Below are positions 8,614-16,215 of a DNA stretch of 64,000 nt, in pieces. The translations under genes were made by a program, and so were the position numbers. The first letter of the stretch is position 1. Each line of letters starts with the position of its first letter. The stretch is from NCBI RefSeq assembly GCF_009696675.1, contig NZ_VULN01000004.1, forward strand, positions 62,001 through 126,000, in the 5' to 3' direction. The DNA is from Acidaminococcus fermentans. GTDB taxonomy: Bacteria > Bacillota > Negativicutes > Acidaminococcales > Acidaminococcaceae. The notes under the pieces are model-generated. The model worked only from the letters and a program-made list of their open reading frames with translations, was not told where the DNA came from and ran no database searches.

Positions 8614-9537
8614 CTACTCCCTCTTGGTCAGCTTGTGCAGATCGTAAGGAGTATCCTGGTACACCACGTTCAGCCAGTTCAGGTAGAACAGATGGGCGTA
8701 GCTGCACCATTTGAACAGAGGCTCCTGGGTGGTATCGTCCGTGGGATAGTAGTGTTTGGGCAGGGAAGGATTCAGGCCCTTTTCCCGGTCCCGGACGTAT
8801 TCATCCCGGAGGGTCATCCGGTCATATTCAAAATGGCCCATGACAAAGATCCGGCGCATGTCTTCCGTGGCACAGATGTTGATGCCGTTTTCCACGCTGC
8901 GGCTGAGCACCTGGAGGTCCGGATTGCTGTACACCTTGGCGTCATCCACGGTGGTGTACCGGGACTGGGGAATGAAATACCGGTCGTCAAAGCCCCGGAG
9001 CAGCGGATGGTTCCGGACCGTGAGCCCATAGGGATAGATGCCGCAGAGCTTCTGGGGGAACATGATCTTCGGCACATCATAATAATAGTACAGGCCGGCC
9101 TGGGCACCCCAACAGTAATGGAGCACGGAATACACATGGGTCCGGGCCCATTCCAGGTATTCCTCGATTTCTCCCCAGTATTCCACATCCTCGAATTCAA
9201 GTTTTTCCACAGGAGCCCCGGTGACGATGAGCCCATCGTAATACCGGTCCTGTACATCTCTGAATTCCAGGTAGGCGGATTCCAGGTAGGAATTGTCCGT
9301 ATGGGTCCCCACCCGGCTTACCGGCCGGCAGAAATCGATTTCCAGCTGGAGGGGGGAATTCCCCAAAAGCCGGAGCAGCTGCACTTCCGTGGGCTTCTTC
9401 AAAGGCATCAGGTTCAGGATCAGAATCTTCAAAGGACGGATGTCCTGAGTCAGGGCCCGTTCGTTGTCGATGGTGATGATATTTTCTTCACGCAGCTTTT
9501 CCTTGGCGGAAAGATGGCTGTCGATTTTGATTGGCAT
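8614..9537 (-). CDS. metA: Homoserine O-acyltransferase MetA, predicted acetyl-CoA type
   Basis: A 307-residue MetA with the catalytic cysteine C142 in HYCWGAQAG. It catalyses the first committed step of methionine synthesis by acylating the hydroxyl of homoserine. Residue 111 is Glu (GAPVEKLEFE). In characterised MetA proteins a Glu at this position goes with acetyl-CoA use, and Gly with succinyl-CoA, so O-acetylhomoserine is the predicted product. The ATG at 9537 has an AAGGAG Shine-Dalgarno 8 bases upstream. A methionine-type T-box precedes the gene, and the trans-sulfuration enzyme at 46670 could use the product. Confidence 0.93.
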   Translation of the reverse strand: MPIKIDSHLSAKEKLREENIITIDNERALTQDIRPLKILILNLMPLKKPTEVQLLRLLGNSPLQLEIDFCRPVSRVGTHTDNSYLESAYLEFRDVQDRYYDGLIVTGAPVEKLEFEDVEYWGEIEEYLEWARTHVYSVLHYCWGAQAGLYYYYDVPKIMFPQKLCGIYPYGLTVRNHPLLRGFDDRYFIPQSRYTTVDDAKVYSNPDLQVLSRSVENGINICATEDMRRIFVMGHFEYDRMTLRDEYVRDREKGLNPSLPKHYYPTDDTTQEPLFKWCSYAHLFYLNWLNVVYQDTPYDLHKLTKRE

Positions 9538-9555
9538 GGAAATCACTCCTTCTTC

Positions 9556-9822
9556 ATGAATAAAAAAAGCTTCCGCCCCTGCAGGGACGAAAGCATCGTG
9601 GTACCACCCGGCTTCGCCTGGTTGCCCAGGCCTCTCGAGCACACGCAAGGCGGATGCTCCAGTGCTGTAACGGGCACCCCCGGATGACCTACTGCCGTTC
9701 AATCATCTGCTCCAAGGCCATGTTCCCCTTCTCCGCCGCTCTTCCTTTCACCCAAATGGAAGCTCTCTGTGCCGGCCTGCAAAGGGTACTCTTCTTTTCA
9801 TTGCAGGTTTGTCTATCAAATT
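9556..9822 (-). promoter_or_regulatory. T-box leader of metA, methionine (AUG) specifier
   Basis: The minus-strand leader of about 265 nt contains the conserved T-box GGGTGGTACCACG (about 9599-9611). It ends in a terminator hairpin (GCTTTCGTCCC / GGGGCGGAAGC plus T7, about 9564-9598) just before metA. Upstream, in the Stem I region, GAAC is followed by ATG (9719-9721 on the plus strand as CAT), the expected arrangement of a specifier codon. Uncharged tRNA-Met should stabilise the antiterminator and switch on metA. The specifier was assigned by eye. Confidence 0.85.
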
Positions 9823-9828
9823 GCTTTC

Positions 9829-9857
9829 AATTTAGCACAGAAAACCCGGTTCGTCAA
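9829..9857 (-). promoter_or_regulatory. Promoter of metA
   Basis: On the minus strand TTGACG (9852-9857), a 17-bp spacer and TAAATT (9829-9834). It is divergent from the crp/fnr-type promoter, with 12 bp between the two -35 elements. Confidence 0.7.
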
Positions 9858-9869
9858 GAGGTTTCCCCC

Positions 9870-9927
9870 TTGCAATCTTCTCCTTTTGGCCGTATACTGG
9901 AGACAGATTTAATGTTGTTAAAACAAC
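9870..9927 (+). promoter_or_regulatory. Promoter and palindromic site of the Crp/Fnr-type gene
   Basis: TTGCAA (9870-9875), a 17-bp spacer and TATACT (9893-9898) form a good promoter. Just past the expected start, an inverted repeat GTTGT-TAAA-ACAAC (9914-9927) lies in the 5' leader, where a bound regulator would block transcription. Autoregulation by the encoded protein is a guess. Confidence 0.65.
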
Positions 9928-9938
9928 GGAGGAAAACT

Positions 9939-10601
9939 ATGGATACGGAATTTCTGGCCAAAACGGCTTTGTTCAAAAATGTTCCCCCGGAAGAGATCCA
10001 GGTCCGGATACACTGTCTGGGAGGTGTAGTCCGCTCCTACGACAAGGGAACCTACATCCATTACGCCGGGGATGTGGTCCACACGGTAAGCATGGTACTG
10101 AAAGGAAGGGTCATCATCGAAAACGACGACCTGTGGGGCAACCGGAACCTGCTGGGGCAGATGGGCCCCGGGGAGTTGTTTGCAGAAGCCTATGCCTGCG
10201 CGGAAAACGAACCCCTGCTGATCAATGTGCTGGCGGTGGAGCCCACCACCGTGCTGATGATGGACCTGTCCAAGGTGTTCCACACCTGTTCCCGGAGCTG
10301 TCCCCAGCACCAGCAGATCAGCGACAACCTGCTCCACATCCTGGCCCGGAAGAACCTGTCCCTGGCCCGGCGGATCCTCCACACCTCCTCCAAATCCATC
10401 CGGGGGAGGGTGCTGTCCTACCTGTCCTTTTTGGCAGCCCAGCAGAAGCGGAAGATCATCACCGTCCCCTTCAACCGGCAGCAGATGGCGGATTATCTGA
10501 GTGTGGACCGGAGTGCCCTCAGCAACGAACTGAGCAAGATGCAGAAGGAAGGCCTCCTGGAATACCACAAGGAAAGCTTCAAGCTGCTGAAAGAAGAATG
10601 A
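9939..10601 (+). CDS. Crp/Fnr-family transcription regulator
   Basis: A 220-residue protein with an N-terminal cyclic-nucleotide-binding-type beta barrel (residues about 15-120, with GELFAEAYACAENEP in place of the usual phosphate-binding loop) and a C-terminal winged helix (FNRQQMADYLSVDRSALSNELSKM). No N-terminal cysteine cluster for an Fnr iron-sulfur centre is visible, and the effector cannot be named. The start at 9939 has a GGAGG Shine-Dalgarno. Close to metA on the other strand, it could link redox or nutrient state to nearby genes, but no target is known. Confidence 0.85.
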   Translation: MDTEFLAKTALFKNVPPEEIQVRIHCLGGVVRSYDKGTYIHYAGDVVHTVSMVLKGRVIIENDDLWGNRNLLGQMGPGELFAEAYACAENEPLLINVLAVEPTTVLMMDLSKVFHTCSRSCPQHQQISDNLLHILARKNLSLARRILHTSSKSIRGRVLSYLSFLAAQQKRKIITVPFNRQQMADYLSVDRSALSNELSKMQKEGLLEYHKESFKLLKEE

Positions 10602-10603
10602 GG

Positions 10604-10653
10604 GCTGTCAATAGTCAATTGTCAATGGCCGTTGGAAGCCGGCTTTCAGCCGG
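10604..10653 (+). repeat. Dispersed GTCAA-type repeat, copy 1
   Basis: It contains CTGTCAATAGTCAATTGTC, then ATGGCC and a small GGAAGCCGGCTTTC palindrome. The layout matches the copy at 61230-61289 (GTCAACAGTCAACGGCCCAAGGAAGCC...GGCTTT). It fills the gap between the Crp/Fnr gene and the glycosylase gene. Confidence 0.55.
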
Positions 10654-10683
10654 TTCTGAATGATATAAAGGAGTAAGGTTGCT

Positions 10684-11352
10684 ATGGAGCAAATGGAACT
10701 TACAGGAAAGATTCTGCCGGGGATCCCGGTGGAGGAGCATCCTTTTCCACCTTTCCTGCCGGAGGGAGCCAAAGTGCTGATCCTGGGGACCTTTCCCCCG
10801 GCAGCGGAAAAGCGGGCCATGGATTTCTACTATCCCAATTTCCAGAACGACATCTGGCGGATCATGGGAATGATATATTTCAAAGACCCGGACCATTTCC
10901 GGAAAGGGACGAAAAAAGCCTTTGACCCGGAAGCCATCAAAGCCTTCCTGACCCGGACGGGCATCGCCCTGGGGCCCACGGTGCTCCGGGCCCAGCGGCA
11001 GAAAGGCAATGCCTCGGACAAATTCCTCCATGTGGTGGAAGAAGCCTCCCTGGCTGCCATGGTCCGGCAGATCCCGGACTGCCGCCATCTGATCACCACC
11101 GGAGAAAAGGCTACGGAAATCCTCCTTGGCCAGTGCACCGATCCTCCCAAACTGCCCCGGACCGGCACCACCCTGCCCATTACCCTGGACGGACGGGAAC
11201 TGCTTCTTTCCCGGCTCCCCTCCACTTCCCGGGCCTATCCCATGAAGCTGGAAAAGAAAGCGGAGATGTATGGGGCGGTGCTGCTTGAAGCAGCACCGCC
11301 CGTCAGCTGTCAACGGACAACGGTCAGCGGCCAAAGGAAAAAAGCAGATTGA
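10684..11352 (+). CDS. Uracil-DNA glycosylase superfamily protein (hypoxanthine/deoxyinosine glycosylase type)
   Basis: A 222-residue protein with the UDG-superfamily motif VLILGTFPPAAEKRAMDFYY, a YPNFQNDIWRIMG segment and a C-terminal RLPSTSRAY in place of the usual HPSP-like loop. This pattern is nearest to family-6 glycosylases, which remove deaminated adenine. The last 25 or so residues (from about 11275) are encoded by a GGCGGTGCTGC hairpin, a dispersed repeat and the terminator, so the native C-terminus probably ended earlier and has been extended. The start has an AAAGGAG Shine-Dalgarno. Confidence 0.78.
   Translation: MEQMELTGKILPGIPVEEHPFPPFLPEGAKVLILGTFPPAAEKRAMDFYYPNFQNDIWRIMGMIYFKDPDHFRKGTKKAFDPEAIKAFLTRTGIALGPTVLRAQRQKGNASDKFLHVVEEASLAAMVRQIPDCRHLITTGEKATEILLGQCTDPPKLPRTGTTLPITLDGRELLLSRLPSTSRAYPMKLEKKAEMYGAVLLEAAPPVSCQRTTVSGQRKKAD
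11274..11336 (+). repeat. Hairpin plus dispersed GTCAGC/GTCAAC repeat inside the 3' end of the glycosylase gene, copy 2
   Basis: A perfect 11-bp stem GGCGGTGCTGC / GCAGCACCGCC (11274-11300) is followed by GTCAGCTGTCAACGG, ACAACGG and GTCAGCGGCC (11302-11332). The same succession, hairpin then GTCAGC/GTCAAC units, occurs at 43139-43211, 50067-50135 and 61207-61289. Here it is translated. Confidence 0.6.
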
Positions 11353-11378
11353 GCCTGCCGCTCAATCTGCTTTTTTGA
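11336..11378. terminator. Shared bidirectional terminator containing both stop codons
   Basis: The perfect arms AAAAAAGCAGATTGAGC and GCTCAATCTGCTTTTTT surround a 5-nt loop. The TGA of the rightward gene (11350-11352) and the TGA of the leftward gene (11362-11364) both lie in the stem, and both proteins end in Lys-Lys-Ala-Asp. Confidence 0.9.
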
Positions 11379-12444
11379 TGTCAACAACGACGATTTCCGG
11401 TTTTGGGCCCGTCCTCACCGGGACGCCCCAGAGGCCGTAGCCACTGGAGACTGTGGCCAGCATCCCCTCCACCATTTCTGATCCGTAATCCAGTAAGTAC
11501 ATTTTCCGGGTGATCAGCCGGTTGGGAGCTATCTGGCCTGCATGGGTATGGCCGGCAAAATACAGATTGTATCCTTTAACCGCCGCTTCCGGGATCCTTC
11601 GGGGTTCATGTTCCATGAACACGTTGAACTTCCCGGGTTCCGGATGATAGTCCGCCCGCCGGTTTCCAAACAGGTAATCGTCCATCCCCGTCAGGTTCAG
11701 CCAGGGATTCACCATCCGGTTTTCATCCACGGCAAACCGGACGCCTTCCTCTTCCAGGAATTCCCGTTCCACAGCTCCGGAACCCAGCCGTTTGTCATGG
11801 TTGCCAAACACCGCATAGACCCCGTCGGTACTCCGCAGCTTCCGGAACGTGCCCAGGCTCCCTTCCTGGAGCACAAAGGGCAGGTCCCCGTCCACCATAT
11901 CCCCGCCCAGAAGGACCAGATCCGGCTTTTGCTCATTGATCCTCCGGACCAGAGTTTCCCCATAGGAGGTGCCGAAAAGGCCGCCGAAATGGAGATCGGA
12001 CACAAACACGATCCGATAGGGGCCAGGGATGTTTTTATCCGTGGCATATTCCAGCTTCCGGACCACCGGGTGGAGGGCCTGCCAGCAACCCACAGCCACC
12101 AGGAGCACCGTCCCTGCAAAAAGCACCTGGGCTGCCCGGGACGCCAGAAACGGCCAGTGCCTCAGTTTCCCCACAAGGAAAGCCACCAGGAACAAAGCCA
12201 TCCCCAGCACGGAATAGTACAGGAAGCCCATCCACAGGCCCCCGGCCCAGGCCAGGAACCGCAAAAGGGGCCGGGGCACCGCATTCAGATACACATTGCT
12301 GAACACAAAACACAAAGGCAGTACCCAAAAAGGCACCAGGGTCCACCAGGACCGCAAAAAAGAGAGCCCCGCCCGGTACATGGCCCAGATGGCCGTGGAG
12401 CCACCCAGTCCCACCAGCAGCAGGGTCACAAAGAAGGATTTCAC
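11362..12444 (-). CDS. Membrane-anchored metallophosphoesterase (YaeI-like)
   Basis: A 360-residue protein. The first 130 residues carry about four membrane segments. The rest is a calcineurin-like phosphoesterase domain with the metal ligands in VFVSDLHFGG, LLGGDMVDG, FGNHDKR and AGHTHAGQ. Relatives hydrolyse UDP-diacylglucosamine-type or other membrane phosphodiesters; the substrate here is unknown. It ends in the hairpin shared with the glycosylase gene and follows the fluoride channel gene by 15 bp. Confidence 0.87.
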   Translation of the reverse strand: MKSFFVTLLLVGLGGSTAIWAMYRAGLSFLRSWWTLVPFWVLPLCFVFSNVYLNAVPRPLLRFLAWAGGLWMGFLYYSVLGMALFLVAFLVGKLRHWPFLASRAAQVLFAGTVLLVAVGCWQALHPVVRKLEYATDKNIPGPYRIVFVSDLHFGGLFGTSYGETLVRRINEQKPDLVLLGGDMVDGDLPFVLQEGSLGTFRKLRSTDGVYAVFGNHDKRLGSGAVEREFLEEEGVRFAVDENRMVNPWLNLTGMDDYLFGNRRADYHPEPGKFNVFMEHEPRRIPEAAVKGYNLYFAGHTHAGQIAPNRLITRKMYLLDYGSEMVEGMLATVSSGYGLWGVPVRTGPKPEIVVVDIKKAD

Positions 12445-12459
12445 GAGAACATCATCCCT

Positions 12460-12852
12460 TTACAACAGCGTTTTTCCTGCCCAGAAGGCCACACTGGCCG
12501 CCAGAAGGCCCAGGGTGTTCTGGAGCAGCAGGTACAGGAACCCGGTTACATGTTCCCCATGGAGGAAGAAATGGAGCCCTTCCTTGATAAAGGAAGAAAA
12601 GGCCGTAAAACCGCCGATGAACCCCCAGTACAGCAGCATGGCCCATCGGGGATGGGGAAGTTTCGTATACAGGAAGGCGGCAAAAAAGCCTACCAGGATG
12701 CACCCGAAAGTATTCACGAAGACCATTTCCCAGGGAAAATGATTGCTCCAAACTCCCTTCAGGGCCCCAGCCACCAGGTATCTGGCCACCGATCCCAGGG
12801 CGCCGCCCAAAGCCACATAGACAAGCAGCAATGCATCTTCTTTCCACATCAT
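12460..12852 (-). CDS. crcB: Fluoride channel CrcB/FluC
   Basis: A 130-residue, four-helix membrane protein with the FluC signatures GGALGSVARY, VNTFGCILVG and GFIGGFTAFSSF, including the Asn and the TAFSSF Phe-box residues. Dual-topology dimers export fluoride. The start is the first ATG of the pair at 12847-12852, preceded by GGGGAG 6 bases upstream. Only one copy is present, as expected for the homodimeric type. No fluoride riboswitch is recognisable in its leader. Confidence 0.92.
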   Translation of the reverse strand: MMWKEDALLLVYVALGGALGSVARYLVAGALKGVWSNHFPWEMVFVNTFGCILVGFFAAFLYTKLPHPRWAMLLYWGFIGGFTAFSSFIKEGLHFFLHGEHVTGFLYLLLQNTLGLLAASVAFWAGKTLL

Positions 12853-12919
12853 AAACTTCTCCCCCTCAATAAAAACAACAGTAAGATCACGCCTCCCTGC
12901 TGCACCCTTTTTCCCCAAT

Positions 12920-12996
12920 TTGAAAAAACGGGCGCTGAATCCAAGCCCAGCGTCCTTCTATAATAATATGATAGTAAAAACCGTTTATTTTGTCAA
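12920..12996 (-). promoter_or_regulatory. Promoter and early terminator-like hairpin of the crcB leader
   Basis: TTGACA (12991-12996), a 17-bp spacer and TATCAT (12968-12973) point toward crcB. Right after the expected start, the leader forms GGACGCTG...CAGCGCCC followed by G and T6. This looks like an attenuator, but lacks crcB-riboswitch sequence. Confidence 0.5.
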
Positions 12997-13080
12997 TTCA
13001 TTTGGAAATGGTTCAAAATAATTTCCAAACTTCCTTTTTCCATTCTTTCCTTCCCTTTACCGACTTTTCAGCCGGAAACA

Positions 13081-13109
13081 TTGCACCGGAACGGGGACAA
13101 CGGTATAAT
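13081..13109 (+). promoter_or_regulatory. Promoter of the RNA methyltransferase gene, next to its start codon
   Basis: TTGCAC (13081-13086), a 17-bp spacer and a perfect TATAAT (13104-13109). The ATG is at 13119, so the transcript should begin within about three bases of the start codon. Confidence 0.75.
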
Positions 13110-13118
13110 GACAGTATT

Positions 13119-14495
13119 ATGAAAGAAAACAAATTACCCTTCAAAATCAAAGAGAACATCGAACTGACCATTACCGGTCTGGGCAGCTCCGGAGAAGGGG
13201 TGGGCAAAGTCAGCGGCTTTACCTTCTTCGTCCCTGGAGCCCTGCCGGGAGAGCGGATCCAGGCCCAGGTGACCCTGCTGAAGAAAAGCTACGGCCAGGC
13301 CCGGCTGCTGAAGCTGCTGGTGCCCTCCCCGGACCGGGTGAAGCCCCCCTGTCCTGTCTACGCCCAGTGCGGCGGCTGCCAGCTCCAGCACCTGTCCTAT
13401 CCGGCCCAGCTGGCCCTGAAACGCCAGACGGTGGTGGACGCCATGGAACGGATCGGCCATTTTTCCAAACTCTGCGTCCAGGAAACCCTGGGAGCGGAGG
13501 ACCCCTGGCATTACCGGAATAAAATGCAGGTACCGGCTGCCCAGGGACGGAACCACACCCTGGCCATTGGCTGCTACGCCCAGGGCACCCACCGGGTCAT
13601 TGATGTGAAAGACTGTCTGATCCAGCAGCAGACCAACAACAAAATCGTCCAGGTGGTCCGGGCCTGGATGGAAAAATTCCGGATCCCGGCTCTGGAAGAA
13701 GATGCCCGGCGGGGCATTGTCCGGCACATTATGGGCCGGGTGGGAGTCCGTACCGGGGAAGTAATGGCCGTGCTGGTGACCAACGAACCCCAGGTCCCCC
13801 ATCTGAAGGATCTGACGGCCATGCTCCGGCAGGAAATCCCCGGCTTCACCACTCTGGTCCAGAACCTGAACACCCGTCATACCAATGTGATCATGGGCCC
13901 CAAAAACAAAGTGATCTGGGGGCCGGGCGTAATCCATGACCGGCTGGGAAAATTCACCTTTGCCATTTCTCCCCATTCCTTCTTCCAGGTGAACACCCTC
14001 CAGGCGGAAAAGCTCTATGAAACAGCCCTCCAGTACGCGTCCCTTACAGGAAAGGAGAAGGTCATCGACGCCTACTGCGGCACCGGCACCATTACCTTGT
14101 TCCTGGCCCAGAAAGCTCAGCGGGCCCTGGGAATCGAAATCGTGGCTCCGGCCATCCGGGATGCCAGGCAGAATGCCCGGGACAACCAGGTGACTAATGC
14201 AGAGTTCCTGTGCGGAGATGCGGCCAAAGAAATGCCCGAACTGGTCCGCCAGGGCAGCCGCCCCGATGTGGTGGTGCTGGATCCTCCCCGGGCCGGCTGT
14301 GAACAGCGGGTGCTGGACGCCATTGCCAAAGTCCGTCCCCAGCGGGTGGTGTATGTTTCCTGCAACCCGGCCTCCCTGGCCCGGGATGCGGCCATTCTCC
14401 GGGACAAAGGCTTCGTGGTCCGGAAAGTCCAGCCCGTGGACATGTTCCCCCATACCAGCCATGTGGAGACCGTGTGTCTGCTGACCCTGCGGTAG
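13119..14495 (+). CDS. rlmD: 23S rRNA (uracil-5-)-methyltransferase, RlmD/TrmA family
   Basis: A 458-residue SAM enzyme. It has an N-terminal TRAM domain (LTITGLGSSGEGVGKVSGFTF), a four-cysteine iron-sulfur site (CPVYAQCGGCQLQH and a later Cys), the SAM motif DAYCGTGTI, the DPPRAGC loop and the nucleophile in VYVSCNPASLARD. Enzymes of this family make 5-methyluridine in 23S rRNA or tRNA; RlmCD-type action at U747/U1939 is likely in Firmicutes. The ATG at 13119 begins the TRAM domain naturally. It has no Shine-Dalgarno, and the -10 element is only 9 bases away. The symbol names the family and not a proven site. Confidence 0.88.
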   Translation: MKENKLPFKIKENIELTITGLGSSGEGVGKVSGFTFFVPGALPGERIQAQVTLLKKSYGQARLLKLLVPSPDRVKPPCPVYAQCGGCQLQHLSYPAQLALKRQTVVDAMERIGHFSKLCVQETLGAEDPWHYRNKMQVPAAQGRNHTLAIGCYAQGTHRVIDVKDCLIQQQTNNKIVQVVRAWMEKFRIPALEEDARRGIVRHIMGRVGVRTGEVMAVLVTNEPQVPHLKDLTAMLRQEIPGFTTLVQNLNTRHTNVIMGPKNKVIWGPGVIHDRLGKFTFAISPHSFFQVNTLQAEKLYETALQYASLTGKEKVIDAYCGTGTITLFLAQKAQRALGIEIVAPAIRDARQNARDNQVTNAEFLCGDAAKEMPELVRQGSRPDVVVLDPPRAGCEQRVLDAIAKVRPQRVVYVSCNPASLARDAAILRDKGFVVRKVQPVDMFPHTSHVETVCLLTLR

Positions 14496-14521
14496 GAGGG
14501 GCTGCTGCTTATATCACACTA

Positions 14522-14550
14522 TTGCACTATGAATTAGGATGTGTTATTCT
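14522..14550 (+). promoter_or_regulatory. Promoter of the siroheme reductase gene
   Basis: TTGCAC (14522-14527), a 17-bp spacer and TATTCT (14545-14550), about 53 bp before the ATG. Confidence 0.55.
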
Positions 14551-14602
14551 TTTTCTATTCCATCCATCCGGATTTACAAGCACACAAAGGAGGAATCCGT
14601 CC

Positions 14603-16165
14603 ATGACGCAGATTTCTGAAACTGCCAAAGAGAAGATCCGAAGCCAGTTCCCGGTCTTCCAGGAAGCCGCACGGGCTTTCTATGCCAAAGAGCTGGCTCC
14701 CGGAAAATATAAAGGAACTTCCGGCAAATTCGGTTCCTATGGAGAACGGGGCGCGAGCAGCAGCATGCTCCGGCTGCGCTTCTCCGGCGGCACCATCGAC
14801 CAGACACATATGGCCTTTCTGGCCCAGGCCATTGACAAATACCATGTTTCCCTGGCCCATTTCACCACCGGGGAAGCCCTCCAGTTCCATCATCTCCAGG
14901 AACAGGAAGTGCTGGGCCTGTACCAGGACTGCTTCGACCAGGGAATCTACTGTGCGGGAGCCGGCGGGGACAACCCCCGGAACATCACCGCCAGCCCGCT
15001 CCACGGGGTGGAAAAGGGAGAACCCTTTGACATGACCCCGGCCATCCGGGCTGCTTCCAACTTTGTGATCAGCCAGATCCCGGAACTGAAACTGCCCCGG
15101 AAATACAAGGTGAGCTTCTCCAACGGCATCGACAATGAAGGCCATGCCACTTTCAAGGACCTGGGCTTTGTAGCCCGTCCCGGCGGCACTTTCGATGTCT
15201 ATGCCGGCGGAGGCTTCGGAGTCAACGGCAGCCGGTTCGGCGTGCTCATCGACACCCAGGTGGATCCCCATGACCTGTCCTGGTACATTCTGGGGTATGC
15301 CCGGGACGTGTATATGAAATACGGGGACTATGAACACCGGGGGACCGCCCGTTCCCGCTTCATCCTGACCAAAATGGGCGAAGGACCCTTCCGGAAGGCG
15401 GTCCGGGAGGCAGTGGCCCGGTGCCGGGAAGAAGGGATCCCCCGTCTGGAACTGGAAACCATCCCTCCCCTGACCAAATCCGGGAAAGACGATTCCGTCC
15501 TGGCCGATCCCCGGATCCGCAGCCAGAAACAGGAAGGGCTGTACTATGTGGAATACAAGCCCCTGGGCGGAGTACCGGACATCCAGGTGTTCCGGCAGCT
15601 GCTGGGAGAAGCTTCTCAGATGGAAGGCGCCCAGCTGCGGCTCAACGCGGACGAAACCTGCTACATCATCAACCTGACGGCGGAAGAAGCCCGGCAGGTG
15701 GCGGCCCTGACAGAAAAGGACACCGCCCACACCCTCTTTGAACATTCCGTCAGCTGCATCGGCGCAGCTGTATGCCAGCAGGGCCTGTGTGATTCTCATG
15801 GGACCCTGGCCCGGATTGCCTCCTTCCTGAAGGAAAAGGGCGTGGATACCCGGTATCTGCCCAAATGCCACTTCTCCGGCTGCCCTTCCACCTGCACTGT
15901 CCAATCCCTGGCGGCGCTGGGCTTCCGGGGGGCCTTCACCCTGGTGAACGGGGAACGGGCCAGTGCCTTCCAGGTGTACGCGGGAGGCAGCTACGCCTAC
16001 GGAAAGGAAAAGATCAGCGAGCCTCTGGGCCTGATTGCCACCGCCCGGCTGCCCCAGTTCTTCCTGGACCTGAACCAGACTCTCCTGGAAGCCGGCCAGC
16101 CCTTCACCCAGTGGTATCCGGACCATGAAGAGGCGTTCCTGGAACTGTTGAAGAAATACGCGTAA
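14603..16165 (+). CDS. Nitrite/sulfite reductase, siroheme-[4Fe-4S] hemoprotein
   Basis: A 520-residue protein with two ferredoxin-like half domains and the C-terminal cluster ligands C-x5-C (SCIGAAVC) and C-x3-C (GCPSTC), which hold a [4Fe-4S] centre bridged to siroheme. The family reduces sulfite to sulfide or nitrite to ammonia by six electrons. No NADPH or nitrite-uptake partner is next to it; with metA and a trans-sulfuration enzyme in the window, assimilatory sulfite reduction is the better guess. The ATG at 14603 has an AAAGGAGG Shine-Dalgarno. Confidence 0.88.
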   Translation: MTQISETAKEKIRSQFPVFQEAARAFYAKELAPGKYKGTSGKFGSYGERGASSSMLRLRFSGGTIDQTHMAFLAQAIDKYHVSLAHFTTGEALQFHHLQEQEVLGLYQDCFDQGIYCAGAGGDNPRNITASPLHGVEKGEPFDMTPAIRAASNFVISQIPELKLPRKYKVSFSNGIDNEGHATFKDLGFVARPGGTFDVYAGGGFGVNGSRFGVLIDTQVDPHDLSWYILGYARDVYMKYGDYEHRGTARSRFILTKMGEGPFRKAVREAVARCREEGIPRLELETIPPLTKSGKDDSVLADPRIRSQKQEGLYYVEYKPLGGVPDIQVFRQLLGEASQMEGAQLRLNADETCYIINLTAEEARQVAALTEKDTAHTLFEHSVSCIGAAVCQQGLCDSHGTLARIASFLKEKGVDTRYLPKCHFSGCPSTCTVQSLAALGFRGAFTLVNGERASAFQVYAGGSYAYGKEKISEPLGLIATARLPQFFLDLNQTLLEAGQPFTQWYPDHEEAFLELLKKYA

Positions 16166-16215
16166 AAAATGGGCTGTGAAAAAATGAAGAATCATTTTTT
16201 CACAGCCCATTTTTT
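16164..16215. terminator. Shared bidirectional terminator with a perfect 24-bp stem
   Basis: Arms of 24 nt, A6 at the outer end and TGA at the inner end, pair perfectly around AGAA. The TAA of the reductase gene (16163-16165) overlaps the left arm, and the stop of the leftward hydrolase gene (16214-16216) overlaps the right arm. Confidence 0.92.

Noticed and set aside
9556-9702. An N-terminal extension of metA reaching 9702
   Set aside because: The extra codons are the T-box and terminator of the leader. The ATG at 9537 has the correct Shine-Dalgarno and family start.
12853-12996. A fluoride riboswitch upstream of crcB
   Set aside because: The leader lacks the conserved GATGG...and CTGATG-type segments of that motif. 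Only an early terminator-like hairpin is present.
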